Of a stretch of 64,000 nucleotides of DNA, positions 1 through 11,634 are shown one piece after another. The DNA is from Phascolarctos cinereus (taxonomy: Eukaryota > Chordata > Mammalia > Diprotodontia > Phascolarctidae), in the NCBI RefSeq assembly GCF_002099425.1, contig NW_018344038.1, positions 2,402,001-2,466,000 of the forward strand, in the 5' to 3' direction. The notes beneath the pieces are model-generated. The model was given only the letters and a program-made list of their open reading frames with translations, was not told where the DNA came from and made no database searches. Position 1 is the stretch's first letter. Each line of letters opens with the position of its first letter. The position numbers and the translations under genes are program-made.

Positions 1-560
1 CTGGGATCACTTGTAAATATAGAGGAGTTTGCCTTGGCAAGAAGAAAAGCCATCTCTTTATGTGAGATGGAGTGAAGGAGGAGATAATTGCAGAAAACAT
101 CTGAGAAATATGAGATGAGTAGAAGGAGTGTCATATTCATGGAGCTGGTAGTTGGAGCCCTGGGAATGAATAACATTGCTAAGAGAGATGTTACAGAGAA
201 AAGAGGACCAACAACAGATCCTGAGAAGTATCTACTTTAACAATTGGGAAAGAGGCTGAAAAATAAAAGCAGTTGAGTTAGAAGGAAAACTAGTAAAATC
301 TCTGAAGCCAAAGGGGATTCGAATATCTGATGGGAGAGAGCAATAATGTCAAAAGTTGTAAAAAGGTCAAGGAAAATGAGGACAGAAAAAAAATATATTG
401 CATTTAGCAGTTAGGAAGGTATTGGTGATATTGGAGAGAACAGTTTCAGTGGAATAGTGGAAGTAGAATTCAGATTGCAAGGCAGTGAGAGAGTAGAGAC
501 ACTGGGTATAGACACCTTTTTAAAGCAGTTTGACAGAGGACAAAAGGAAGATGAAATGGT
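1..560 (-). repeat. L2 LINE remnant (antisense)
   Basis: Reads as the reverse complement of the L2 ORF2 region; the segment around 360-520 (AGGTCAAGGAAAATGAGGACAG, then GAGAACAGTTTCAGTGGAATAG in parts) matches the L2 pattern known in mammals. Old and diverged, with approximate ends. Confidence 0.5.
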
Positions 561-1775
561 AGCTGGATTCTTCCCTTTCTTCTCCTTCCTTTTCCTCTGG
601 TCATATTCTTCCACCCCTGAACCTCCTGCCAGAGGTTGGGGTTTCCCTCTGAGGCTCATTCATATTGTTCCTTTCTGTTCTCTACTTGAAACATTTCATT
701 TCTTACAGGGAACATTCATTCTTTGTTGTTGTTGTTGTTCGTGCCTTGTTCTTGAAGAGGACCAATGACATCAGGAGGGTGATGTCTTGACTTGAGGGAA
801 CTGGATTTAAGTGAGGCAGGGCTGTGCAGAGTTGTCAGGGACTAGGTTTTGTTTTGTTTTGTTTGTCTGTTTTTCTCTGTTAAACTATAGAAGAAAAGAG
901 GCAATTCTTCAGTCCTTTGACTTCTCCATTAGTAGGGAAAATGAGTCACATTTTGTGCAGAACCTAGTAGTTAACTGGCACTGGAAGAAACACAAAGTGT
1001 AATCTCCACTGATCACTAGAATATTCCCTATATTTTTCATATTTGCGTAACTGAGATTCCAGTTCTGTGACATTCTTACTGCTAATTGAAGGCCTACTTG
1101 TGTGGCAGACTTCTATGTCTTAGTCTCCTTAACTTTTTCTAGGACTTTGCCACATATAAATGTAAAAGAAAACAAGTTATATTTTGCCATTTTTTTGTGA
1201 TTGCCATTTATGTGTCCAACAGCCTAATAAGATTTTTGAAGATACTGTGTATGCATATCCATGGATACATGGATACTTACTAATAGGGATAGGGATAGGA
1301 ATTGGACCTGAGTTTCTTTTGATCTAATGAAATGCCAAATGAAGAAATTCCCTCTAAAACTACAGGTGGAGACCTATTAATATTTATGACACAACTTAAA
1401 TAGATTTAAAATATGGTATAAAATCTCAGAATTTTTATTGGAGTTTTATGACAGAGGAACAAAAGGAATTAATGATTCAAGTTTTCTCCAGGCTTCAGAA
1501 TGTCAGACTTACACAAGATAAGGAAAAGAAAACGTTAAAGGTTATTAATTAGTAGGAACTTGTTGATTATTAATCATTCACATCTGAGCAAAATAGGGTC
1601 ATCTAATGGAGGAAAACAAACTTGGTGAAAGAGGGATGGAGTGGGCTTAAGAGCCTAGACCCCAGGGCTAACAGAACCTGGGGCTCATCCTTATAGCTGT
1701 ATGGCAGCTTGCTAACATAAGCCCCCACAAGTAATTGAGAGTTGGATAGTAAAGCCAACGACTGCCAGCAAATCA
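561..1775. other. No gene seen; unique AT-rich sequence
   Basis: Holds a short (GTT)n run near 724-739 and a (GTTTT)n-like run near 848-863. No coding signal or recognisable repeat otherwise. Confidence 0.5.
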
Positions 1776-2262
1776 TTTAATCAACATATATTTATTAAAT
1801 GTCTGCAATGTGCCAGGCACTATTCTAGCTTCTGGGGACATGAGACAAATATTGAAGACTCCCTGTTCTTAAGGAGCTTATATTCTATAGGGGAGACAAC
1901 ATATATAAATACATATGTGTATTAATTAGAAGGTAAATTTTTGGGGGGGACACTAAGAGTTGGGGGATCAGGAAAAGCTTCATGTAGTAGGGAGCTCTTG
2001 AGTTGAGTCTTAAAGAAATTAAAGAGTCTAAAGTAAGGACAGAGGAGAGAGTAAATTCCACTCTTGGGAAAAACCAGGGCAAAGGCATAAAAGGAGAAGC
2101 AATACTATGTATGAGGGATAGTAGGAAGGCCAGTATGGCTGAATTATAGAGGCTTTGAAGGAGGCTAATGTGTGATAAGTCTGGAAGGACTTGTAGCCTG
2201 GGGTGAAGTTGTAAAGAGTTGTAATTACCAAAGAGGAATTTATATTTTATCCATTTCCCAAC
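1776..2262 (-). repeat. L2 LINE 3' half (antisense)
   Basis: Begins with the reversed L2 tail (ATTTATTAAATGTCTGCAAT, GTGCCAGGCACTATTCTAGC), followed by AGGAGCTTATATTCTATAGG and the typical body (AGGCCAGTATGGCTG). Confidence 0.7.
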
Positions 2263-2297
2263 CCCTCTTAATTCTAGTGCCTTCTCTTTGTTAATTT

Positions 2298-2545
2298 GTT
2301 ATTCAGTCATTTTTCAGCCACTTCCGACTTTTTGTAACCTTACTTGGAGTTTTCTTAGTCGAGATACAGGAGTGACTTGCCATTTCCTTCTCATTTTACA
2401 GAGGAGGAAACTGAGGCAAACAAGACTAAGTGACTTGCCCAGGGTCACACAGCTAGTAAGTGTCTAAAGCTGGATTTGAACTCAGGAAAAATCTTCCCGA
2501 CTCCAGGTCCAGCACTCTATCCCTTGTGCCACGTAACTGCTCTAT
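2298..2545 (-). repeat. tRNA-derived marsupial SINE, long form
   Basis: Reverse complement of the SINE core: CTTGCCCAGGGTCACACAGC, GATTTGAACTCAGG and TCCAGCACTCTATCCC, plus the long 3' part with TGCCATTTCCTTCTC. Confidence 0.8.
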
Positions 2546-2554
2546 TAATTATTT

Positions 2555-2722
2555 CCTAAAAATTTATCCTGTATGTAGCTTGTTTGTACATATTTGTTTA
2601 TTGTCTCCCCCATTAGACTGTGGGTGCCTTGAGGGCAGGAACTGTCTTTTATCTCCTTTTGTGCTTAGCATAATGCCTGGCTCTTACTAGGCAGTTAATA
2701 AATGTATAGTTACTGACTTTTA
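2555..2722 (+). repeat. L2 LINE 3' end
   Basis: CCCCCATTAGACTGTGGGTG, CTTGAGGGCAGGAACTGTCT and the end GGCAGTTAATAAATGTATAG are the L2 3' terminal sequence. Confidence 0.75.
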
Positions 2723-3570
2723 GCTCTACAACTATGATTCGATTTGATTCTGTTCTGTTTTGTTTTATTCTATTGTCCCAGTAGCTGATTTATGGTTCAA
2801 TAAGTCAGGAATCAATCACCGATCCAGAGGGGCTCCTGCCTGGTAGAAGCCTTGGGGGTCCAACTTTTTCTATCTTTGGCCTGAGTTGTAACTTCCAAGA
2901 CTGGTCCTCAGTTTATGTTGGAGATAACAGGAATCTGTTCCAGCTCATTTGTACAAAAATTGTGTGAACAAATCAGGGCATGAGCAAGCTTTCTCAGGTC
3001 ACAGAAGAAACCAGCCTGGGATACATCTTGGCCCTAGGCTCTGTTAATTAGTGTTTGTTTAATAAAAGGTACCACGCTTTCCCTGATATAACCATAAGGG
3101 ACAATACCAAACTTGGCAGGCTTTTAATAACACCTGCAGATAAGATTATGGCATGTTTTTGTTACTTTAATTGGCAGCAATGTATATACTAATTGCAAAC
3201 TAGACTCCTTTCTAGAGAAGGTAAAAAGGGCGGATTTTACCAAGAAAAAAGATTGCCAAAACAGTTGCCAAAGTAGAAATGACAGGAAACATGGGAGACA
3301 ATACCATGCCATCTCTGAATTCATGCTAGATAAGGAGGGGAATACTGAACATCATCCGATGTTACCCTAAATTTTGGAATATTGGATTTCAAAGACATCA
3401 AATAATCCAGAGAAAAAACAGATAATATCCCAAGGGAATGGAAGAGTGTCAGCAATGATATCCTGACTACACAGTCAAAATGACTGGTGAGGAAGAAGAG
3501 GATGAACCATCTAAAGAGACTGGTATGATTGTAAGAGAAATTCATGGAAACACTCAGATTTGAAAAGGAA
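2723..3570. other. No gene seen; unclassified sequence
   Basis: Contains several purine-rich and AT-rich stretches, but no recognisable repeat family, exon or RNA gene. Confidence 0.4.
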
Positions 3571-3571
3571 A

Positions 3572-3605
3572 TATATACATACATACATAAACATATGTAT
3601 GTATG

Positions 3606-3636
<31 letters not shown>

Positions 3637-3645
3637 GTATATAAA
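3572..3645. repeat. Compound (TACA)n/(TATG)n/(TA)n microsatellite
   Basis: Tandem ATACATACATA followed by TATGTATGTATATATATATA and more TATG units. Confidence 0.9.
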
Positions 3646-3675
3646 AATCAAGGACAGGTAACTGGGAATCAATGA

Positions 3676-4070
3676 ATTGATTAACAAGCTCTTTTTTTAA
3701 GTGATTACTGTGTGCCAGGCATCGTGTTAGGTCCTGAACATAAAAATGAAACAGTTCCTGCCCTCAAGGAGCTTACATGCCACAGAATAAACAATGTATA
3801 TATAAAAACATATGCAAAATAGATACAAAATAAATACAAGGTAATTTATATTTTTGAGGGGAGGAAATATCAACTGTGGGCATAAGGAACGTTTCATGTA
3901 AAAGGTGGTGTTTGAACTGAGTTTTTAAGGAAACTAGGTAATTAATGTGCAGAGGTAAGAAGGAAGTGTATTCTAGGCATGGGAGAGGGACTGTGCAAAG
4001 ACTCGAAAATGAATGATGGAACATCTTGTTCAAGGACAACTAGCAAGAGGCTAAACTGGCGGGACTATAG
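3676..4070 (-). repeat. L2 LINE 3' half (antisense)
   Basis: GTGATTACTGTGTGCCAGGC, then TTCCTGCCCTCAAGGAGCTT and the downstream body including TTCTAGGCATGGGAGAGG. Confidence 0.7.
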
Positions 4071-4200
4071 AAATGGGATGGGGAAATAATGTATGGTAAG
4101 GGAACAAATACAAAAAGTGGCACAGTCCATCATGAATAGTCAGGAACATAAAGTCCAGTATGAGTTGAAGCTTGCAAGAATTATTCAGATTCTCGTGTTG

Positions 4201-4445
4201 ATCAGTAGTCAATCAGTCAGTAACCAATCAATAAACATTTATTAAGTGCCTACTGTGTACCAAGCACAGAAGGAGGCAAAGACAATCCCAGTCCTCAAGG
4301 AGTTTACAATCTAAGGGGGGAGACAACATGTAATAAATGTATACAAAACAAGCTATCTACATGATAAATAGCAAAGAATTAAGAGAAGGAAGGCACTAAA
4401 ATTAAGAGGGATTGGGAAAGGCTGGAGAATCTGCCCCACGAGTAG
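4201..4445 (-). repeat. L2 LINE 3' end (antisense)
   Basis: CAATAAACATTTATTAAGTG, CCTACTGTGTACCAAGCACA and CCTCAAGGAGTTTACAATCT are the reversed L2 tail. Confidence 0.7.
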
Positions 4446-4451
4446 CCCCAG

Positions 4452-4684
4452 GGCTGTTAGGTGGCACAGTGGATAGAATGCCTGGCCCTGGAGCAGGAGG
4501 GCCTGAGTTCAAATCCAGCTTCAGACTCTTATTAGGCATGTGACCCTAGGCAAGTCACTTTACCTCATTTGCTTCAGTTTCCCCATCTATAAAATTAGCT
4601 AGAGAAGGAAGTGGCAAACCACTCCAGTATCTTAGCCAAGAAAACCCCAAATGGGGTTATGAAAAGTCAGACATACCTAATTGA
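4452..4684 (+). repeat. tRNA-derived marsupial SINE, long form
   Basis: AGGTGGCACAGTGGATAGAA, GAGTTCAAATCCAGC and the long tail ending in AACCCCAAATGGGG and AAAAGTCAGACA. Confidence 0.85.
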
Positions 4685-4834
4685 ATAAACAAGTGAATAG
4701 CTCTTGCACTTCTGGCCTAGGAGAGATAGGGAGACCAGTATTTAAAGAAAAAAACAAATTAATGCTCTCACTAAGGATTAAATGTGCTACCCATGTCCTG
4801 AATGAGAGATGAGGGACTCTGAGTACAGAGTATG

Positions 4835-4893
4835 TATGTACATATGTATGTATACACACATATATGCACACACATACATACCCACACATACAT
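4835..4893. repeat. (TATG)n/(CA)n/(TACA)n microsatellite
   Basis: Short tandem runs of TATG, then CACA and TACA units. Confidence 0.8.
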
Positions 4894-5084
4894 ACAACAT
4901 GGCAAGGCTAGAATTTGTTTTGCCTGACTATGCATATTTATTACAAGGGTTTTCTTTACTTTCTTTTTCAGTGGGAGGAGGGGAGTCATGAGAGAGGGAG
5001 AGAAAATAGACTTTTAATGGAAAAAATTTAATGGAAAAAAATTAAATTATATTCAAGGAATTAATGATCAACAAAAGTGAAATG

Positions 5085-5240
5085 TGCTGCCCTAATGGGT
5101 AATGATATCATTGGAAATCTTCTAGGAGAGGCTGTATGAAACCTGGTCAGGAATGCTGTGAATGAAGGGGGTTTCATGCTTGAAGCAGGGACTACATGAC
5201 ATCTAAGGTCCCTTCTAGCCCGAAGGTTCTATGACTCACT
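5085..5240 (+). repeat. L3/CR1 LINE 3' end remnant
   Basis: The end pattern GGGACTACATGACATCTAAG, GTCCCTTCTAGCCCGAAGGT and TTCTATGACTC matches the 3' end of mammalian L3/CR1 elements. Confidence 0.5.
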
Positions 5241-6110
5241 GAAATTACAGTCAAAACTACTGTAGTTTTCAGCGAGTTTTAAAAAAATTGTGCTTAATCT
5301 CTTACAACTTTCTTTCTTTCCTTCTCCTCTTTTCTTTAAAGCTGAAATTTATTGGTGTTATCTGGCTATTTGAAAACAACAGCCACCACCAGATTTTCTA
5401 AAAACAGAAGTCAAGTACCCCAAAGGGCAAGGAGAAAAAAAATTAGCAGTGAGTCTTTGTTGTTTTTACTCTCAGATGAAAAAGCAGCATACATGAGTAT
5501 TAGATGGTCCTAATGAATCAAGGAAGTTTCTCATTTCAGCTGAAATGCTAGTTCTTGCTTTGTCAGAGTCCTGATTTTCACAGGAATTCTGTGAATTCAC
5601 AAATTTGTTCACTTTTGTCTTGGACATTTCAAACTTCAAATTGGAATAATGAAGCTTTCAAAAAAACAGTCTAGAACAGATTCATAAATCGTACCCCTTA
5701 AAATATATTCCCTCATTCTGTCACTTTCATGTCTCCTTTATTCTTCCTTTTTTTTTCTTCCTTCTATTTGTTCCTCATATTTCCTTTTTCTACTCTCCTT
5801 TTCTTCTGGCCTCTCGTCTCTTTTTCTCTTCAGGACACCCATCCCTTTCACCCAACATTTTCCCCTTCTCTTCATTCCTCCTTTACTACTTTTTTTCTTG
5901 TTTCTCATTCCTTATTGAGTATCTCATGTGCCTCCCTCACAGTTTTCTCCTCTATAAAATATTCTTAAAGGTTAGTAGGTGAATGAGGCAGGGTAGGGAG
6001 AGAACTTTTCAGACTCCCTGTTCTTCCCTTAAGGTTCGGTGCCAGATGGCAGCAGTATTCGTGCTCAAATGAAATGTCCTGTTCTCTCTCCCTTTCACAA
6101 ATAATAAAAG
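5241..6110. other. No gene seen; unclassified, with a polypyrimidine stretch
   Basis: A C/T-rich stretch runs from about 5726 to 5900. No exon, RNA gene or repeat family was recognised. Confidence 0.4.
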
Positions 6111-6178
6111 GTAAAGATATATATATATATATCAATATATATCTATAGATATCTATAGATATCTATAGATATATATAT
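6111..6178. repeat. (TA)n and (ATCTATAG)n simple repeat
   Basis: A TA run followed by tandem ATCTATAGAT units. Confidence 0.85.
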
Positions 6179-6519
6179 CAGCCAAGTACTTAAGGAAATA
6201 GAAAAACAGGCTTCCAAAGATATAGCACCACTCTTTCTGCCTTGTGAGAGAAACTACTGGGTTTTATTCAATTCAGTAAGCATTTATCATGAATCAAAAA
6301 GGGTGTGCAGTGCAGGAGCCAGCTCCCGTTTATTGTTAAACTTTCCATGTGAGCATTTGTATTCAGGGAATCACCAAATGGTTCTAATCGAATCAGGGCT
6401 TTATTTGTTGTTTTGATTATTTAGACTTTAGAGAGTGATGGAGAAAATGTTAATAATGCAGGTTAAATTTAGAAATGTATCCTGGGTACCTTTTTTTGGG
6501 GGGGGAGGGGGAGCTAGTT

Positions 6520-6745
6520 GTTAAAATATTTACCAGTATACTGCTGGACCTACATACAGAGCACTGTGCTAGATTCAGGGTTACAAGGGCAAAAATGAAA
6601 ACCTACTCTTAAAGAGTTTACAATCTTATTAAGCGATGTAAACAGTTAAGCACAGCATAATATGAAAACCAGACAAACATCAACAGCTAAGGGCTCTGGA
6701 AGGCCTTTTGGAAGGGAGCACTTAAGCCCTGAAGCCAGAGATAGT
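6520..6745 (-). repeat. L2 LINE remnant (antisense)
   Basis: GAGCACTGTGCTAGATTCAG, AAAGAGTTTACAATCTTATT and AAGGCCTTTTGGAAGGGAGC follow the reversed L2 order. Confidence 0.5.
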
Positions 6746-6884
6746 AACTTAGGGTCTGCAAACTTATCTTTTTTATATTTTAATAAATGTATTTCAGTAT
6801 AATCGGTTTCCTTTGTAATGTTATGTGTTTTAAGTATTTAGAAGCTTTATTCTGATCAGGGGAACAAAGACTTCAATAGACATA

Positions 6885-7130
6885 GGGGCAGCTGTCTGGT
6901 ACAATGAATGGAGCCCTGGACTTGGGAGTCAGGAGGACTGAAGTCTAAATCTGGCCTCAGACACTTACTGGCTACATGACCCTGGGCAAATCACTTAACT
7001 TGTGTCTGCTTCAGTTTACTCGTCTTTAAAATGGGATTAAAAACTAGCACCTGCTTCCTAGGATTGTTGTGAGGATAAAAATGAGATATGACATATAGTA
7101 GGTGCTTAATAAATGCTTATTAACAGACTG
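6885..7130 (+). repeat. MIR-related/tRNA SINE with L2-like tail
   Basis: TRNA-like head (TCAGGAGGACTGAAG), CTGGGCAAATCACTTAAC, then the tail GTGAGGATAAAAATGAGATA and ending TAATAAATGCTTATTAAC. Confidence 0.75.
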
Positions 7131-7349
7131 CTAAAGGAGGCCATGACACAAACAAAAGGTTAAGAATCTCTACTTTAAAGGATGGCAAGAACTCCAAGAG
7201 AAGGTTTAAGAAAGAGCAAATCCAGGCAAAGGAGACAGCAAAAGGCCCAGAGACAGAAGATAGAATTCTGATTTCTTAGCTCTGGAAACAGCAAATACAT
7301 CCATGAGTTTGGCTGGGACAGTACATGAAGGAGAGTAACTATGAATTAT

Positions 7350-7570
7350 GGCAATTATTAGCTAGCATTTACTAAAGCACCTGCCAACAGCCAGAAACTG
7401 TACTAAGTATGGAGATACAATGGAGAAAATCTTAGTTCTGTCAAGCAGTTCTATCACTACCAAAGTGCTATAAGGAAAATTTGACAGGTTAAAAGAATCA
7501 AGAGTGAATGAAACAACCTCTAAGTCAGAGAGCTTATTTTGGGGTAGGAATGATGGAAGTCAGAATACAG
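7350..7570 (-). repeat. Probable L2 remnant (antisense)
   Basis: AGCTAGCATTTACTAAAGCA followed by a diverged L2-like body. Weak match. Confidence 0.35.
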
Positions 7571-9050
7571 TATAAATACAAAGAGGCTCATTTTACTTTC
7601 ATCATTTTATTGTCATAATTAATCTGAATAAAAGCAATCAAGTCCACAGTTTGATATGAGTCTTGGTATAAAATTCCCTGAGACAATCCAAGAATTGCAT
7701 GTACTTTATTTACCCTACTCATTACCAAGGAAACATGTCATTTTCTTGATCATTTAAAAAGATGTCAAATACTTTTTAAAAAAATTAAATCATATTTACC
7801 CAGGGCCTGATTTCTAAAACTGATTTGGTGTCACTGCTGTTACATAATAACTGGTACCTCATCCACAGGCAAGAAGGAACTGAGGGAATTCACTTGGGGA
7901 TCTGGAGAAAGAACATTTGCATTCAAAGATAGGAGAATTCTAGACCAAGTAAGTAAGGATCCAGGAAGTGGATTCTGGAAAGCTGAAATACATACAGCTT
8001 AGCTTAGTCTAACTGAGCCATATTATCTAGCTTAAGTTGCTAAACATCACAGGCCTGCCTCTGGGACAAGATTTGGTGGAGGGTGGCTGGGGTAGCAGAG
8101 GAGGGCAGTCACATAGAAGATGACTACGACAGAGCCTTGTGACTATGCCTACTAGGCTGGGAAGAACCATACTGACCTATTCCCATTAGCTTTCCCATTA
8201 TCCTCCCACCATCCTTTTAAAATACTGAAAGAAAGTAGATGTATTATTTTGGAGCATGGAGGGAAAGAAAAGTGCTGTATTCTCTCTGTGAAATAGGATT
8301 TGAAGAATCCAGTAAAAAAAAAAGGGGGGGGATATTGGGTAGTGAGTTCCTATAAATGAAGTAGCAGCTAGGCTAACAGATGCCTAGACATAGGAATTAA
8401 GTAAGGCCCTAACAACTCACTACTAGACAATGCCCTGGGAGAAAAAAAGATTAAAATACAATACAATCAGCTTGATTTTGCCACCGTTTTCCTGCTATAA
8501 GCCTCAATCCAGGTGTAAGTAGTACTTATTGTCACCAAGTAAGAATACATATTTTAAATATATTCCCAAAATTATATTTGTAAGAGTTATATTGAGCAAA
8601 AGATTGCATAGGCCATTTCTAACTATGAAAACAAGAGACTTTCATCACATAATACTAGATTTATAAATGATGTTTCAACTTTGCCCACTTCAACGTGGCA
8701 TATGAAAGTGAAATGATAAAATGGTCAGCTATGATTTAATCTATTTGTACTTAGAGGAAAAGAAAATAAGAATTCCAAGCCCATTTTGTTTTTCAAGTAT
8801 TTTAAACATGTAAGAAAACTATTACAAAGAAAACCACTAAGGCCTTTATATTCTTTAATAATAGTGTCAGTTATTACTGTCTTGTGTAAATGAGTGATCA
8901 ATTCCACATAAATGAAAGGGTGGCCGCAGTGTAACAGCAGAGAAGTCACCGAGACTTTGTAGTTTAAACTCACAGAAGCTTTGTCAAAAATGTTTCAACA
9001 CAAGGGTTTGGCTTTGGGACATTCTAGGTCCCCTCATCAGAAAAAGAGCC
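7571..9050. other. No gene seen; unique AT-rich sequence downstream of FUT4
   Basis: No repeat family or exon was recognised. It may be further FUT4 3' UTR if the poly(A) signal at 7606-7611 (minus strand) is used. Confidence 0.35.
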
Positions 9051-9051
9051 T

Positions 9052-9215
9052 AGGGGCAGCTAGGTGGTGCAGTGGACAGAGCTCTGGCCTTGGAGTCAGG
9101 AGGACCTGAGTTCAAATTCAGCCTCAGACACTTAACACTAGTTGTGTGACCCTGGGCAAGTCACTTAACCCCACTGCCTTACCAAAATGCCAAAAAAGAA
9201 AAAGAAAAAGAGCCT
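9052..9215 (+). repeat. tRNA-derived marsupial SINE, short form
   Basis: GGGGCAGCTAGGTGGTGCAG at the start, GAGTTCAAATTCAGCC in the middle, and CACTTAACCCCACTGCC followed by an A/G-rich tail. Confidence 0.9.
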
Positions 9216-10299
9216 AGACACTTTTAAAACTGCCTTTTATTCATTCAGATGACTGTTTAATCTGTAAGAGAACTTGGTTTTCCTGTTCGGTGTAGACTAC
9301 ATTACCAAAGTCCCATAAACAATCACTTTTAAGAATAAACTTTCCTTCCTTTAAAACCCATGTTTTAAAATACTTTAGAGAACATTTTATCCCCAGATCG
9401 TATTTTTTCAAAATTAATATCCTTATTTGGTTAAAAAAAAAAAAGAGGGTGCTAGTAGTGGAAACAAGGCACTTAAAAATGAAGTCAACTAACAAATCTG
9501 TAACAAATTCAAATAGAGCCAAATCTTCCTGTCTTATGATTTAGCTAGGGACTATTGTACTTGTGTAGTCTATGAAGTACTCAGAATAATGAACTGTGGT
9601 ATATACATTTCAAAAACTGGATTTTGCTATATGATGGCATTAGTATGGAGTAGAATTTGAGGTAAATTCAATTAATCTTGGACCCCCCAAGCCATTAGTG
9701 AAAGAAACAAAAAGACAGTTACAGAAGGAAGACTGGAAATCAGTTGTTTTGTATCTACTGATAAATAGCAAGACTTCGAAATCTGCTTTGGCTGATGTGC
9801 ACTAATTTTAGTTGAAGTGCACTGCTTTCTTTAAGGTTTACATAAAGTATAAGTTCCAAGAGGGCAGGAGTCCTTATACATCTTTATATTTCTCTCACCC
9901 ATAACTTTCCTACATAGAGTATGAATGAATGTTAGTTCTTTTAGAAATTCTTAAACTGAATATAGGTGTTTAATAATAAAGTGAGTTCCTATGACAAAGG
10001 CTCAAAGAGTAGTATTATTAGTAGGTCAGGGTACATTTTTAAAACAGAAAATAAATGCAAACCCACTTACTAACTAGAAGACACAAGATCTTGTTCCAGT
10101 AAAGGGTTTAGCAGCAAAACTGGAGTAGTAAATGACTGTAGGCACCAAGTAATCCTGGGTAAATTAACTTTTTCCAAACAAACACATGGGAGAACTACAC
10201 ACTTGGGTAATTTACAAATAACATACAAAAATAAAAAAAAAATTTTAATTTAACAAACAATAAAATCTTTTCCCCCTTTTCTACATAATTTCTTAATTC

Positions 10300-10372
10300 C
10301 CCACAATCAAATGGGATCATATGTAAAGCACTTTGCAAATGCTAAAGTGCTATATAAATGCTAGTATGATGA
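10300..10372 (+). repeat. MIR/SINE tail fragment
   Basis: CAAATGGGATCATATGTAAA followed by GCACTTTGCAAATGCTAAAG, the conserved tail seen in other SINEs of this window. Confidence 0.5.
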
Positions 10373-10869
10373 AGCTTTGTGGGTGAAGCAATCTTTAAGA
10401 AAGACATAGCAAGCCCCACAGGAAGAATGAAATTCTAAAATTTAAATATACTAAAACACGAAATAAATATTTATGGAGAGACTGCCAACAAGGTTTTCTT
10501 CTCTTTCCTTCTGATGAATATTTCTGCATAAGAACTTTTGTAAACGGTTACTTGGGGGAAGAGGGAAACAGGCTTGTTTCACTACTTTTCCTCAAGTCTG
10601 CTTTCAGAAAATTAAATATACAGGAAAAAAATTCTGTATTCACAAGATATCTCAGGTCATTTTTCGCATTGTAAAGGGATATTCACCACAGAGTTCTTTT
10701 AGTGCACACTTATGAATTAGTTCACACATAACTTTTACTATATTTTTTCCCTACTCTCCTCCCTCTCTTCTAGTTTCCCTCTATTTAGAGGACAGGACAC
10801 AATAGCTGATGGCTAAATCACTAATAGCTTCTTCAGGAAGGTCATCTTGACTTTCAGGAAGCATGACTC

Positions 10870-11240
10870 AGAATTGGAAGGAACCTCAGGAGTTCAAACC
10901 ATGCCTGAACCCAAATCCTCTTTGCAATGGAACCATTCAACCTTGGTTTGAAGACCTCCTGGAAGGGAGAACTCACCAGTCCATCAGAGGTGGCCTGTTT
11001 CCACTGTTATACAGCTCTAATTTTCACTGTTAGGCATTTTCCCATAGATCAAGTTTAAGTTTGTCTTGGTAACTTCTACCCACAGCTCCTTGCTCTATCC
11101 TGTGGGGTCACTAAGAACAAGTTTAATCCCTCTACCAGATAAACTCTTCAAATACTTAAATTAACTGTCAAGTTCCTCTTAAGACATCTCCCGTCCATAA
11201 TAAACATTCTCAGTTTCTTCAACAATACTCATAGGACATG
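10870..11240 (-). repeat. L3/CR1 LINE remnant (antisense)
   Basis: The order of ACAGCTCCTTGCTCTATCCT, CAAGTTTAATCCCTCTACCA, AACTCTTCAAATACTTAAAT and CAGTTTCTTCAACAATACTC follows the reversed 3' region of L3/CR1 elements. Confidence 0.55.
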
Positions 11241-11634
11241 AAATGAAGGAGCTTCACTATTCAGCTAGAAGCTTTAAGGCACCTAATGAAGATGTGGCTT
11301 TCCATTGTAATAAGGCACTTTGTGACCACTTTTAACTTGCCCCAAGTTAAAAGAGGAGCTGCTGAGGGGTCAGTGAGCTAGCTGCATTGCTTAACCTATA
11401 CAGATCACATACAGTCAATTTGGGCTACTGGCAAGACACAAGTTTCTCCTTACCCTTACACGTTTTAAAAGAGCTCAACCGCTCCACTCTAAAACACCAG
11501 TGTGGAAGCTGGGCAGCAAGTACCTGATCTGAGAACTTCAGAGTCTTCCTGTTATAAACAGTACCGTTTGCAGAAGATTGTTAACCCATGTAATACCCTC
11601 TGCAGAATACCCCGGACCCTGGCCTAGTGAAGTC

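Larger units (their letters stand above)
9236..11634 (-). other. FUT4: Probable 3' UTR of FUT4 (mostly unique sequence)
   Basis: About 2.4 kb downstream of the FUT4 stop is largely unique, AT-rich sequence, ending near a minus-strand AATAAA (9236-9241) just beside a SINE. Mammalian FUT4 has a long 3' UTR, so this is a reasonable extent, but other AATAAA hexamers exist further on (for example 7606-7611). An old L3/CR1-like LINE remnant lies inside at about 10870-11240 and a SINE tail at 10300-10372. No ORF here looks real. Confidence 0.35.

Noticed and set aside
5726-5968. 79-codon open frame rich in Phe, Ser and Leu
   Set aside because: A product of a polypyrimidine tract; no membrane-protein logic beyond base composition.
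9052-9215. Possible tRNA gene
   Set aside because: The tRNA-like head with box B GAGTTCAAATC belongs to a SINE that occurs about twenty times here. No intact cloverleaf with acceptor stem was found.
1-11000. Exons of PIWIL4, the next gene beyond FUT4 in human
   Set aside because: No Piwi, PAZ or splice-flanked coding block was recognised. It may lie beyond the left edge.
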